Source: Thermoleophilia bacterium (lineage in GTDB: Bacteria > Actinomycetota > Thermoleophilia > Gaiellales > Gaiellaceae). From it: a DNA stretch of 57,720 bases. Both the position numbers and the translations under genes were made by a program. The stretch covers positions 1 to 57,720 of the forward strand of contig SHVL01000013.1 in NCBI GenBank assembly GCA_009694305.1, given 5' to 3'. The notes beneath the pieces were generated by a model. That model had not been told where the DNA came from. It worked only from the letters and a program-made list of their open reading frames with translations, and did not search any database. Of this stretch, positions 25,074 to 33,842 are shown one piece after another; position 1 is the first letter of the stretch, and each line of letters starts with the position of its first letter.

Positions 25074-25736
25074 TTACAGGGTCTTGCCACCCACGAGCCA
25101 CACGGGCCCCTGGGTGTCTACGTTGTCGGTGTCGGAGAGAACCCGCAGCACGCAGGCCGCCCCGACGATGCCCTCATCGTCGAGGCGCTCGAAGCAGCGC
25201 CGCGCCATCGACGGCGAGGCGCCGTAGCCCGAGCGCCCCGAGCAGCGGAAGGTGAAGACGAGTCGCGAGCCGCTGCGCGTCGGGTTGAGCGGCGCGCACA
25301 GGAGTGCCGTGCGATCGAGGAGCGTGCTCGAGTCGATCGCGAGTTCGCAGAGCAGATCCGTCCAGTCGGAGGGTAGAGGCGCGAGCGCCGCATCCCAGCT
25401 CCCGGCAACAGAGCCGGTCTGTCGCGACGCATTCCCGGCGTCCTCCGGGGCGGTAGCGACGCGGGTCCGGACGTTGGACTGCTCCAGGTGGCACCAGATC
25501 CGGTCACGGTCGAGGAGCCCGAACAGCCGCAAGGCAGTCTGCTGGCTCTGCGGCCCTGCGCTGCTCTCGACCTCGAACACGAGCGACGCGCCGACCTTGC
25601 CGGCGTTGATCGAACCGAGAACCTGCCCTACGCGAGCGAGGTCACCCGGCTGATCGGGTGTCAGCGTCAGCCGGGCCTGCTCCCAGTCTGTCGGGAAGCC
25701 GTCCGCCATCGTGCGCCACTGATCGACAAGTCTCAT
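25074..25736 (-). CDS. hypothetical protein, 220 residues
   Basis: The protein begins MRLVDQWRTMADGFPTDWEQARLTL and has no membrane segment or known motif that I recognise. It contains FEVESSAGP and a repeat-like pair of beta-rich halves (LVFEVES near 55, LVFTFRCSGRSGYG near 165), which may indicate two related domains. It is divergent from the E2 gene with which it shares a short promoter region, and convergent with pheT. A TATGCT box lies eight bases upstream. Composition and codon use are like the neighbours. Confidence 0.7.
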   Translation of the reverse strand: MRLVDQWRTMADGFPTDWEQARLTLTPDQPGDLARVGQVLGSINAGKVGASLVFEVESSAGPQSQQTALRLFGLLDRDRIWCHLEQSNVRTRVATAPEDAGNASRQTGSVAGSWDAALAPLPSDWTDLLCELAIDSSTLLDRTALLCAPLNPTRSGSRLVFTFRCSGRSGYGASPSMARRCFERLDDEGIVGAACVLRVLSDTDNVDTQGPVWLVGGKTL

Positions 25737-25744
25737 GGTTGTTC

Positions 25745-25750
25745 AGCATA
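25745..25750 (-). promoter_or_regulatory. -10 box (TATGCT) of the hypothetical gene
   Basis: TATGCT on the minus strand is eight bases from the ATG at 25736. An overlapping plus-strand CATAAT (25747-25752) could serve the E2 gene, which has an 80-base leader with a GAGGAG ribosome-binding site. Confidence 0.4.
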
Positions 25751-25833
25751 ATGACGGCGATGCAACCGGTAGGAGAAGAGCTGCGTGCACCCAACGCAAG
25801 ATTCAGCCTGGCACCCGTGAGGAGACACCACTC

Positions 25834-27069
25834 GTGACGACCGACGTCAAGCTTCCCCGACTCGGACAGGGAATGGAGTCCGGCACGATCGTTCGCTGGC
25901 TCAAGGCGGAAGGTGATCCTGTCAAGGTGCACGAGCCGCTCTACGAGCTCGACACCGACAAGGTGACGCAGGAGGTCGAGTCGGAGGTTGACGGTGTCCT
26001 GCTGAAGATTCTCGTGCAGGAGGGGGAAACGGCAGTCGGGGCGACGATCGCGGTGATCGGACAGGGAACCGACGGAGCTCCCGGCGAGTCGATGCCGGCC
26101 GAGCCTGCCACCCCCACACCATCAGCCGACCCGCCCCCGGGAGCCGTGCAGCCACGGGTGGGGCCGTCGGGTCATGACGGCGGCGGGGCCGGCTCCGGCG
26201 CGCACCCGGGCGCCCGGCTCAAGGCGTCACCGCTTGCAAGGCGGATTGCGCGCGAGCGTGGACTCGATCTGTCGGCGGTCTCCGGCAGTGGGCCCGACGG
26301 CCGCATCCTTGCAGAGGACGTCGAACACGCCGGCACGGGGATTTCTTCGCAGGCTACGGCGGCGCCCGTTGTACGGCAGCCTGCCCAAGAGGTCGAGGTG
26401 ATCGCGCTCACTGCGACCCGCAAGACGATCGCGCGCCGGCTCACCGAAGCCTGGGCGGCACCGGTCTTCCAGCTCGGTGTCTCGGCCGACATGACAGAGA
26501 CTCTGCGCCTCCGGGAGCAATCCGTGGCGCGGCTTGCAGAGGGTGACGTGAAACCGACCGTCAACGATCTTCTCACGAAGCTCGTCGGGGTGGCCCTCAT
26601 GCGGCACCGGGCGCTGAACGCGACCTTCATGGGTAGCGAGATCCACCGCCATCCCGGCGCCCACGTCGGCATGGCCGTCGCTGCCCCGAGCGGCCTCGTC
26701 GTCCCCGTCATCCGAGACGTAGACAGCCGCAGCGTGCAGGAGATCGCCCGTGACCGCGCCGATCTCGTCGGCCGTGCCCGCGCTGGCAAGGCGACCCTGC
26801 AGGACATGGAGGGCGGCACGTTCACGATCTCCAACCTGGGGATGTTCGGCATCGAGCAGTTCGTCGCGGTGATCAATCCACCGCAGGTCGCCATCCTCGC
26901 GGTCGGAGCGGTGAAGGACACGCCGGTCGTCGTTGACGGCGAGATCGACATCGCGCCGATGATGCACGTCGTTCTGACCTGTGACCACCGCGCGATCGAC
27001 GGGGCCGACGGGGCCGAGTTCCTGCAAACGCTCGTCGCGCTGATCGAGCAACCGGCGCTCGCTCTCTGA
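25834..27069 (+). CDS. 2-oxo acid dehydrogenase E2 component (dihydrolipoamide acyltransferase)
   Basis: From GTG 25834 (GAGGAG ribosome-binding site) the product has 411 residues. It has one lipoyl domain with the modified K43 in ELDTDKVTQEVE, a Pro/Ala/Gly-rich linker, a peripheral-subunit-binding domain (ASPLARRIARERGLDLS, about 131-165) and the catalytic acyltransferase domain ending with the active-site motif DHRAIDGADG. It moves an acyl group from E1 to CoA. No E1 genes are in the window, so substrate (pyruvate, branched-chain or acetoin) cannot be assigned. It is followed by a GNAT gene and the E3 gene. Confidence 0.92.
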   Translation: MTTDVKLPRLGQGMESGTIVRWLKAEGDPVKVHEPLYELDTDKVTQEVESEVDGVLLKILVQEGETAVGATIAVIGQGTDGAPGESMPAEPATPTPSADPPPGAVQPRVGPSGHDGGGAGSGAHPGARLKASPLARRIARERGLDLSAVSGSGPDGRILAEDVEHAGTGISSQATAAPVVRQPAQEVEVIALTATRKTIARRLTEAWAAPVFQLGVSADMTETLRLREQSVARLAEGDVKPTVNDLLTKLVGVALMRHRALNATFMGSEIHRHPGAHVGMAVAAPSGLVVPVIRDVDSRSVQEIARDRADLVGRARAGKATLQDMEGGTFTISNLGMFGIEQFVAVINPPQVAILAVGAVKDTPVVVDGEIDIAPMMHVVLTCDHRAIDGADGAEFLQTLVALIEQPALAL

Positions 27070-27073
27070 ACAC

Positions 27074-27547
27074 GTGACGGTCGTCGTCCGGAGGGGTGGC
27101 ACGCAGGACGCACGATTCCTGCGCGACATGCTGCACCATGCGTACTACTGGAAGGAACGCGCACCGAGTGGTGGCCCGGGACCGGTGCAGCTCTACGTGA
27201 AGGCGTGGGGGAGGCCGGGCGATACGGCGGTGATCGCGTTGCTCGACGGGTTTCCGGTCGGGGCAGCGTGGTTTCGACTCTTCGAGTCCGAGGCCGCGGG
27301 GTACGGGTTCATCGACGAGCAGACCCCGGAGCTTGCCGTTGCGGTCGTGCCGAGCGCGCGGGGACTCGGGGTCGGCAGCTCGCTCCTCGCGGCACTCCTC
27401 GAGCGGGCCAGAGCCGACGGCTACACGGCGCTCAGCCTTGCCGTCGATCGCCACAACGAGGGTGCGATCGGGCTCTACCGCCAGTTCGGGTTCGTTCAGG
27501 TGCAGGAGGACACGGACTCTCTCACCCTCCGGCTCGAACTCACGTGA
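27074..27547 (+). CDS. GNAT family N-acetyltransferase
   Basis: The 157-residue GTG-start protein has the GNAT core: PELAVAVVPSARGLGVGSSLLAALLERAR, holding the acetyl-CoA-binding Gly motif (RGLGVG), and LAVDRHNEGAIGLYRQFGFVQV at the end. The substrate is unknown. It begins four bases after the E2 stop and is followed by the E3 gene after 39 bases, so it is co-transcribed with lipoamide dehydrogenase components. Confidence 0.88.
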   Translation: MTVVVRRGGTQDARFLRDMLHHAYYWKERAPSGGPGPVQLYVKAWGRPGDTAVIALLDGFPVGAAWFRLFESEAAGYGFIDEQTPELAVAVVPSARGLGVGSSLLAALLERARADGYTALSLAVDRHNEGAIGLYRQFGFVQVQEDTDSLTLRLELT

Positions 27548-27586
27548 GTACGATCGTGAGAGAAGTCAGCGACGAAAGGGTGAAGC

Positions 27587-28978
27587 GTGGAATGTGACGT
27601 AGCAGTCCTCGGGGGCGGCCCGGCCGGGTACACCGCGGCGATCCGCGCGGCACAACTCGGAGGCAAGGTCGTCTGTATCGAGCAGGAGCCCGCACTGGGA
27701 GGCACCTGCCTGCGCGTCGGGTGTATCCCCACAAAGGCCTGGGTGCAGACCGCCCACGCACTGCACGATGCGCGCGAGACGTTCGCGAAGCTGGGGGTCG
27801 CGGTCTCCGAGCCACAGCTCGACTTCACTCGGGCTGCCGCCTGGAAAGACGGTGTGGTCGAGCAGATGACAGGTGGTGTCGCCGGGCTTCTGCAGGCAAA
27901 CGGGGTCGAGTGGATCCGGGGCACGGGGCGGTTCACGAGCCCAACGACGATTGCAGTGGAGGGCGGCGAGGGCGTGACGTTCAGGAGCGCGGTCGTCGCG
28001 ACCGGCGCGCATCCCATCCGCCCGCCCATTCCGGGGCTCGACGCGCCGCGCTGCGTGGACTCCTCCGGGCTCCTCGCCCAGACAGAGGTGCCCCGCCGAC
28101 TCGTCGTGCTCGGGGGCGGCATCATCGGCTGCGAGTTCGCCTCGATCTTCGCGCATTTCGGCAGCGAAGTGACGATCGTCGAGATGCTGCCGACGCTCAT
28201 CCCGCAGGAGGATGCCGACGCTGCAAAGGAGCTACGGAAGGCATTCACGCGCCGCGGGATCACGATGCACCTCGAGAAGCAGTGCACGGGCATCGACGAT
28301 CTCGGAGACCATCTCGTCGTGCACTACGGCGACGGGGAGTCGGTCGAGACCGACCTGATGCTCGTTGCCGTCGGCAGGGCACCCAACGTCAGCGGCCTCG
28401 GGCTCGACGAGATCGGCGTCCCGACCGACCCGCGCGCCGGGATTGCAACCGACGACCATATGCGCACTGTGATTCCGACGATCTTTGCCGCGGGTGATGT
28501 GGCAGGCCGCTGGCAGCTTGCCCATACCGCGTTCCGCGAGGGCGAGATAGCGGCCGAGAACGCGATGGGCCACGACACGGCTCTCGGTACCCCGGCCGTA
28601 CCTCGTCCTATCTACACCGATCCGGAGATCGCAGGGGTCGGCCTGACCGAGGCGGAAGCCCGCGAACGCTACGGAGACGCCGTTGCAGTCGGGGTATTCC
28701 CCTGGGTCGCGAACGCCCGCGCCACCATGTCCGGATCGACGACGGGCTGGGTGAAGTCGATCCACGAGACGACCTACGGCGAGCTGCTCGGTCTCATTAT
28801 CGTCGGGCCCCATGCCACCGATCTGATCGAGGTCGGCGTCGTCGCGATCGACGCCGAGGCCACCGTCGAGGTGGTGGCAGACGGGATTGCTCCGCACCCG
28901 ACGCTCTCGGAAGCTATAAAGGAAGCGGGCCTTGTCGCTCTTGGCCGGGCTATCCACCTACCACCAAAGAGGCGCTGA
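27587..28978 (+). CDS. lpd: dihydrolipoyl dehydrogenase (E3)
   Basis: The 463-residue flavoenzyme reoxidises dihydrolipoamide of E2 using NAD+. It has an FAD-binding GGGPAGYTAAIRAAQLG, the redox disulfide C41/C46 in GGTCLRVGCIPTKA, an NAD-binding GGGIIGCEFASIFAHFG near residue 180, the second FAD contact TIFAAGDVAG and the C-terminal His-Glu pair in HPTLSEAIKEA. Length is normal. The GTG start is chosen from the conserved ECDVAVLGGG beginning. Confidence 0.95.
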   Translation: MECDVAVLGGGPAGYTAAIRAAQLGGKVVCIEQEPALGGTCLRVGCIPTKAWVQTAHALHDARETFAKLGVAVSEPQLDFTRAAAWKDGVVEQMTGGVAGLLQANGVEWIRGTGRFTSPTTIAVEGGEGVTFRSAVVATGAHPIRPPIPGLDAPRCVDSSGLLAQTEVPRRLVVLGGGIIGCEFASIFAHFGSEVTIVEMLPTLIPQEDADAAKELRKAFTRRGITMHLEKQCTGIDDLGDHLVVHYGDGESVETDLMLVAVGRAPNVSGLGLDEIGVPTDPRAGIATDDHMRTVIPTIFAAGDVAGRWQLAHTAFREGEIAAENAMGHDTALGTPAVPRPIYTDPEIAGVGLTEAEARERYGDAVAVGVFPWVANARATMSGSTTGWVKSIHETTYGELLGLIIVGPHATDLIEVGVVAIDAEATVEVVADGIAPHPTLSEAIKEAGLVALGRAIHLPPKRR

Positions 28979-29346
28979 TGCTGCGATCCGAGAACACACG
29001 ACATACTCCGCTCGCGATGTCCGTTGGCTCGTGGTATGTGCGACGGCTGATTCGCAAGCGGGGAGCAGCGGCCATCGCCGGGTACGTGGCGGGAGAGGGG
29101 CTGTCGTTTGCCCGTCGTCCCCCGAAGCGCCATCTCCTCCGTCTTGCTCTCGTGGTCGGCATTGCGACCGCAGGTGGCCTCTACGTCGTGCGTCGCCGAC
29201 AGGGGGGTGGGGACGACGGGGGAGACTGGAAGCTGGACGTGCCGGATGTCCCGGTCGCGCCGATGCCGGCGGATCCCGCACCGGCGCCCGAGCCGGATCC
29301 CGCACCGGCGCCCGAGCCGGATCCGGCGGACATCATCGCGACGTGA
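28978..29346 (+). CDS. small single-span membrane protein with PAPEPDP repeats
   Basis: The 122-residue protein has a basic N-terminal half, one membrane span (about residues 53-70, LLRLALVVGIATAGGLYVV) and a C-terminal tail with two exact copies of a 24-base unit encoding PAPEPDPA. I do not recognise a family. Its ATG overlaps the lpd stop (TGATG) and its stop overlaps the aminotransferase GTG (GTGA), so it is translated in the operon. A second possible start is the Met at residue 14. Confidence 0.65.
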   Translation: MLRSENTRHTPLAMSVGSWYVRRLIRKRGAAAIAGYVAGEGLSFARRPPKRHLLRLALVVGIATAGGLYVVRRRQGGGDDGGDWKLDVPDVPVAPMPADPAPAPEPDPAPAPEPDPADIIAT

Positions 29347-30434
29347 GCGACGGCGCACGGCTCGTCCGGAGGTCACTCGAGCTGCTGCCCCCCGGTGACC
29401 CGGTCGCGTCACCCGCCGCGGACGATGCCTCGCTCGGCCTGAACGAGGGCGTTGACGGCGCATTTCCCTCGGCTCTCGCGGCGATTGCCGATGCCGTTCC
29501 CCGGCTCAACCGATACCCCGGACGCGGCTCCGACGTGCTCGTCTCGGCCCTCGCGGCGCGGCATGACGTGCAGCCCACGCAGGTCGTCGTCACGGCGGGT
29601 GCCGATGCAGGTATCGGCTACGTGTGCCAGGCAGTCCTCGATGCCGGAGACGAGGCGGTCATTCCGTGGCCGTCATTCCCCAGTTTCGTGCGCGATACGC
29701 AGAAGCGCGACGCGCTACCCGTCACCGTGCCTCTCCGTGAGAGCCGGGTCGATCTCGAGGCGATGAGGGCCTCGGTGACCGCCCGTACGCGACTGGTGTT
29801 CGTCGCGACGCCGAACAACCCGACCGGCCTCGTGATCCCGCGTGACGAGCTGATCGCGTTCGTTGCCGCGCTTCCCGACCACGTTCTGGCCGTGATCGAC
29901 GAGGCGTACTTCGACTACCTCGATCCCGTCGGCCGCCTCGATGCGATCGCGGACATCGTTCGGGTGGGCGGCGATGCGCTCGTGCTGCGAACGTTCTCTA
30001 AGCTGTACGGACTGGCCGGTCTCCGGGTCGGCTACGCCGTCGGGCCGACGGCCGTGGTTGCCGCGATCCGGAAGGTACAGCGGGGATATGACGTCGGATC
30101 GCTCGCGCAGGCGGCTGCACTCGCGAGCCTCGCCGACACGGCCGAGGTGCAGCGGCGGCGTGCGGCAAACGGGGTGGCGGTTGCGGCCCTCGTTTCGACC
30201 TTGCGTGCGCATGGGCTCGAACCGCTCGCAGGCAGCGTCGCGAACTTCGTGCTCGTGGATGTCGGGAACGATGCCGGCCGACTTGCGGCGAAACTCCTGG
30301 AGCAGCGGGTGGCGGTGCAGGCGGGCGAGGTATTCGGCGCGCCCACCGCTCTGCGGATCGGAGCCGGCTCCGACGCCGATCTCGCCCTGCTCGACGCTGC
30401 GCTCGGTGTCGTACTCGATAATCGAGGTAGATGA
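29343..30434 (+). CDS. class I/II aminotransferase, HisC-like
   Basis: The 363-residue PLP enzyme has GLNEGVDGAFPSALAAI at the start, the substrate/PLP motifs NPTGLVIP and VIDEAYFDYLD, and the Schiff-base K220 in LRTFSKLYGLAGLRVGY. This pattern is that of histidinol-phosphate aminotransferases, though several relatives act on aromatic amino acids. No other histidine genes are nearby, so the true substrate is uncertain. The GTG start overlaps the preceding stop by four bases. Confidence 0.88.
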   Translation: MSDGARLVRRSLELLPPGDPVASPAADDASLGLNEGVDGAFPSALAAIADAVPRLNRYPGRGSDVLVSALAARHDVQPTQVVVTAGADAGIGYVCQAVLDAGDEAVIPWPSFPSFVRDTQKRDALPVTVPLRESRVDLEAMRASVTARTRLVFVATPNNPTGLVIPRDELIAFVAALPDHVLAVIDEAYFDYLDPVGRLDAIADIVRVGGDALVLRTFSKLYGLAGLRVGYAVGPTAVVAAIRKVQRGYDVGSLAQAAALASLADTAEVQRRRAANGVAVAALVSTLRAHGLEPLAGSVANFVLVDVGNDAGRLAAKLLEQRVAVQAGEVFGAPTALRIGAGSDADLALLDAALGVVLDNRGR

Positions 30435-30460
30435 GGGAGCGCGCAGCAGCGCACATGCCC

Positions 30461-30480
30461 TCTCCGCAGCCCTGCGGAGA
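30461..30480 (+). terminator. hairpin downstream of the aminotransferase gene
   Basis: TCTCCGCAG pairs exactly with CTGCGGAGA around CC. No U tract follows, but TCAGGATCCTGTAA comes directly after, which recalls the hairpin-then-ATCCTGAA order of the composite elements elsewhere. It may be a terminator or a diverged fourth copy. Confidence 0.35.
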
Positions 30481-30561
30481 TCAGGATCCTGTAAACCCGG
30501 GCCGCTCACGCCGGAGCCTCCGCTACTCTGATTCCTACGGGCGCCCGGCTCCCGTTTCCCT

Positions 30562-32505
30562 ATGCGGACGACACTCAAGAGAGGCGTAGGACGAGGGCAC
30601 TCCGAGAACGGCAACGGCACGATGCAGTTGCCACCGGACGCTCTCGGCCCGATCGCGATCTACCACCAGCCCGAGCCGCCCCGACGGACGCGGCGTTCCC
30701 TGGCGTTGACGATTCTCGGCTGGGCCGCGGTCGTCGTCGCCGTCTCCGCATCCGGGGTCGCAGGAGGCGCCTACCTCTACCTGCATCAGTCGGTGGCCGC
30801 AGTTGCGCCGCGCAGCCAGGACGTGAAGGTCACAGCCCGTCGGCTCGACCTTCCCGTTGCAGGCCAGCCGGCCACGGCGCTCGTGATCGGTTACGACCGG
30901 AGAGCGAGCGAGGGCAAGAATGCACCGTCACGCTCGGACACCCTGATGCTTCTGCGGGCAAATCCCAAGAGCGAGACGATCTCGCTGCTCTCGTTCCCTC
31001 GCGACCTGCGGACGGAGCTCGTCTGTCCCGGTAGGTCGTCGTTCTCGGGCAAGATCAATGCCGCCTACGCGTACTGTGGAGCCAAGGGGACGCTCGAGAC
31101 GGTGCGTACGCTCACCGGTGTCCCGATCAACTACCTGATCACCGTGAACTTTACGGGGTTCCGGCAGGTCGTGGACAAGCTCGGCGGAATCTGGATGGAT
31201 GTGGATCGCCGCTACCTCAACACCCACAGCGGGCCGGGCGGCTACGCAACGATCAACCTCCAACCCGGCTACCAGCGTCTCGGGGGGTATCAGGCGCTCG
31301 ATTTCGTGCGCTTCCGGCACACCGACAGCGACCTCTACCGCAACGCCCGCCAGCAACTCTTCGTCCGGTCGCTCAAGGATCAGATCCGTGCGGGCTTCTC
31401 GCTGCGGAAACTTCCGCAGGTGGTCAGCGTGCTGACGAAGAACATCGAGGTAGGGCAGGGTGGGGGCCACGACGTCAGCGCCAGGACTGTTCTGGCCTAC
31501 GCTGTTCTCGCATACTCGCTGCCCCCCGGGCATGTCTTCCAGTCGCGCATCGACGGACTCGGCGGGTACTCCGATCTGACGACCTCCTCCGAGAACATCT
31601 CCTCCGCCGTCCGTGAGTGGGCGAACCCCGACGTCGAGTCGCCGAAGAAGGCAACCGCGGTCGCTCTTGGCGAGAAGGTGAAGGTGAAGACGCCGCCTGC
31701 CGGAGAGACGTCGGTCACGATCCTGAACGGCAACGGCGTCGCAGGCTCGGCCTCGAACGCGAGCTACCTGCTCGGTCAGCGCGGCTACGCGATCCTGACG
31801 CCGCCGAACGGCATCCCGGCGAACGCGCCGAACTTCTCGTTCTTCCGGACGACGGTCTACTTCGATGCCACCCGGAAGGGCGCCAGGGAGGCCGCGCGCA
31901 AGGTCGCGGCCCTGTTCGGGTCGGCCGACGTCGCGAAGTCGTCTCCGGCGATCACCGCGCTCGGGAACGGTGCGATGCTGACGACGGTCGTGGGACAGAC
32001 CTTTCACGGTACGCTTGCCGCAGCTTCGGTAGATCAGACTCCGAAGCGAAAAGAGGCGAATGTCGTGCCCGGTACCTCGGCGGCAATCGATCTGTTGCGC
32101 GAGCGGCAAGGGAAGGTCAACTTCCCGCTCATGGTGCCGACGGTGATCGAGCATTCGTCGTGGATCGATCGTGAACGGCCGATCCGGCTTTACTGGTTCG
32201 ACGCCAAAGACCCGAAGCACAAGACGGTGAGGCTCACCTACAAGATGGGCTCGAACGACTACTGGGGCGTCCAGCAGTCCGACTGGAACGACGCAGCCGT
32301 GCTTGGCAGCCGCAACTTCGTGCGCAATATCGGTGGACGGCGGTACGAGCTCTTCTACAGCGGGCCACGCCTCCACATGGTCGTGCTGCGGCAGGGCCGT
32401 GCGAGCTACTGGGTCGTCAACACGCTGCTCGACAAGCTCCCGAACGAGACGATGCTCGCGATCGCGAAGGGGCTGCGGCCGATCTCGAAGGTCAGGGTCT
32501 CCTAG
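30562..32505 (+). CDS. LytR-CpsA-Psr (LCP) family protein with LytR C-terminal domain
   Basis: This 647-residue protein has a cytoplasmic N-terminus, one membrane span (about 48-72) and an outer LCP domain. LCP signatures include SRSDTLMLLRANP near 123, LLSFPRDLRTEL with the conserved Arg, INAAYAYCG and FVRFRHTDSDLYRNARQQ. After a linker comes a LytR_C domain (TSVTILNGNGVAGSASNASYLL, near 385) and an unassigned C-terminal domain of about 170 residues. LCP enzymes transfer polyprenyl-linked glycopolymers to peptidoglycan. The following sugar-nucleotide genes fit that role. The length exceeds the usual 300-500 residues because of the extra domain. Confidence 0.9.
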   Translation: MRTTLKRGVGRGHSENGNGTMQLPPDALGPIAIYHQPEPPRRTRRSLALTILGWAAVVVAVSASGVAGGAYLYLHQSVAAVAPRSQDVKVTARRLDLPVAGQPATALVIGYDRRASEGKNAPSRSDTLMLLRANPKSETISLLSFPRDLRTELVCPGRSSFSGKINAAYAYCGAKGTLETVRTLTGVPINYLITVNFTGFRQVVDKLGGIWMDVDRRYLNTHSGPGGYATINLQPGYQRLGGYQALDFVRFRHTDSDLYRNARQQLFVRSLKDQIRAGFSLRKLPQVVSVLTKNIEVGQGGGHDVSARTVLAYAVLAYSLPPGHVFQSRIDGLGGYSDLTTSSENISSAVREWANPDVESPKKATAVALGEKVKVKTPPAGETSVTILNGNGVAGSASNASYLLGQRGYAILTPPNGIPANAPNFSFFRTTVYFDATRKGAREAARKVAALFGSADVAKSSPAITALGNGAMLTTVVGQTFHGTLAAASVDQTPKRKEANVVPGTSAAIDLLRERQGKVNFPLMVPTVIEHSSWIDRERPIRLYWFDAKDPKHKTVRLTYKMGSNDYWGVQQSDWNDAAVLGSRNFVRNIGGRRYELFYSGPRLHMVVLRQGRASYWVVNTLLDKLPNETMLAIAKGLRPISKVRVS

Positions 32506-32525
32506 CCGGCAGCGCTTGTGCCGGG

Positions 32526-32531
32526 TACCCT
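32526..32531 (+). promoter_or_regulatory. -10 box (TACCCT) before the UDP-sugar dehydrogenase gene
   Basis: TACCCT lies nine bases upstream of the GTG at 32541 with no ribosome-binding site between, so the sugar-nucleotide operon probably starts here. Confidence 0.4.
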
Positions 32532-32540
32532 CCGACGGTC

Positions 32541-33842
32541 GTGAGCGTCACTCCTTCTCGTGTTGCGATCTTCGGTGCCGGCTACGTCGGCCTCGTCACC
32601 GGGGCCTGCCTTGCCGACCTCGGCCACTCGGTCGTCATTCGCGATGTCCTGGCCGATCGCATCGAGGCACTCAAGCGTGGCGAGATCCCGATCTACGAGC
32701 CGGGTCTCGCAGAGCTGATCGCGGCCAATGCCGAGCGAATCGCCTTCACGACGGACGTCCGGGAGGCAATCGACGGCGCCGACTTCGTCTACGTTGCGGT
32801 CGGCACGCCTCCCACCTATTCGGGCGATGCCGATCTCTCGGCTGTCTGGAACGTGATCGACGAACTGCCAGCGATCGACCGGGCGTGCGTCGTCGTGATG
32901 AAGAGCACCGTGCCGGTCGGAACCGGCTCGAAGGTGCGCCACCGGCTCGACGAGCGTGGCCTCGTGCAGGTCGGATATGCGTCGAACCCCGAGTTCACGG
33001 CGGAGGGCACGGCCGTCGCCGACTTCCTTCGTCCCGACCGCATCGTTGTCGGCGCCTTCCGCGAGGAGGACGGCGACGCCGTGGTTGCCTTGCACGCGGG
33101 GATAGAAAGCCCCGTGGTGCGTTGCGACGTCGCCTCGGCGGAGATGATCAAGCTCGCGGCCAACGCGGCCCTGATGACGCGCATCTCGTTCATCAACGAG
33201 ATCGCCAACGTCTGTGAGGCAACGGGCGCGGATGTCGTGCGTGTCGCGGAAGGGATCGGGCTCGACCGCCGCATCGGCCCCAGCTTTCTGCGCGCCGGGA
33301 TCGGCTTCGGAGGGTCATGTTTCCCCAAGGACTCCCTGGCGCTCAAGCAGCTCGCAGCGAACTCCGGCTACCACTTCCAGCTGCTCAATGCCGTGATCGA
33401 GGTCAATGAGCTCCAGAAGCGCCGTGTGATCGGGAAGCTGCATCGCCACCTCGGTTCGCTCCGCGACAGGCGGGTGGCGCTGCTCGGCCTTGCTTTCAAG
33501 CCGGACACCGACGACACGCGAGAGGCGCCGAGCATCGTGCTCGCGGGCAGGCTTCTTGCCGAGGGAGCCGAGGTGCGCGCGTGGGACCCGATCGTTGACG
33601 GTCACGACCTGTACGGTGTCGAGATCGCGGCCAGCCCCGCGGCTGCGGCAGCCGGTGCGGATGCCGTCGTGATCGTTACCGAGTGGCCGGAGCTCATCGA
33701 CGTGGACTGGGCGAGCGTCGGTGCGTCGATGCGGACGCCGGTTCTGATCGATGGGCGCAACCTGCTCGATCCCGTGCTGATCCGGGCCGCGGGATTCCAG
33801 TACGAGGGCATCGGCCGGGCAGCGGGCCCGCCGGAAGACTGA
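32541..33842 (+). CDS. UDP-glucose/GDP-mannose dehydrogenase family protein
   Basis: The 433-residue NAD-dependent enzyme has FGAGYVGLVTGACLADLGH (Rossmann loop), GTPPTYSGDADLS, MKSTVPVGTG, the Asn/Arg-containing helix RISFINEIANVCEATGADV and the catalytic Cys in FGGSCFPKD. The C-terminal domain VALLGLAFKPDTDDTREAPS is complete. It oxidises a UDP-hexose C6 alcohol to the uronic acid, most likely UDP-glucose to UDP-glucuronate. First of five genes linked by overlapping stops and starts. Confidence 0.92.
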   Translation: MSVTPSRVAIFGAGYVGLVTGACLADLGHSVVIRDVLADRIEALKRGEIPIYEPGLAELIAANAERIAFTTDVREAIDGADFVYVAVGTPPTYSGDADLSAVWNVIDELPAIDRACVVVMKSTVPVGTGSKVRHRLDERGLVQVGYASNPEFTAEGTAVADFLRPDRIVVGAFREEDGDAVVALHAGIESPVVRCDVASAEMIKLAANAALMTRISFINEIANVCEATGADVVRVAEGIGLDRRIGPSFLRAGIGFGGSCFPKDSLALKQLAANSGYHFQLLNAVIEVNELQKRRVIGKLHRHLGSLRDRRVALLGLAFKPDTDDTREAPSIVLAGRLLAEGAEVRAWDPIVDGHDLYGVEIAASPAAAAAGADAVVIVTEWPELIDVDWASVGASMRTPVLIDGRNLLDPVLIRAAGFQYEGIGRAAGPPED

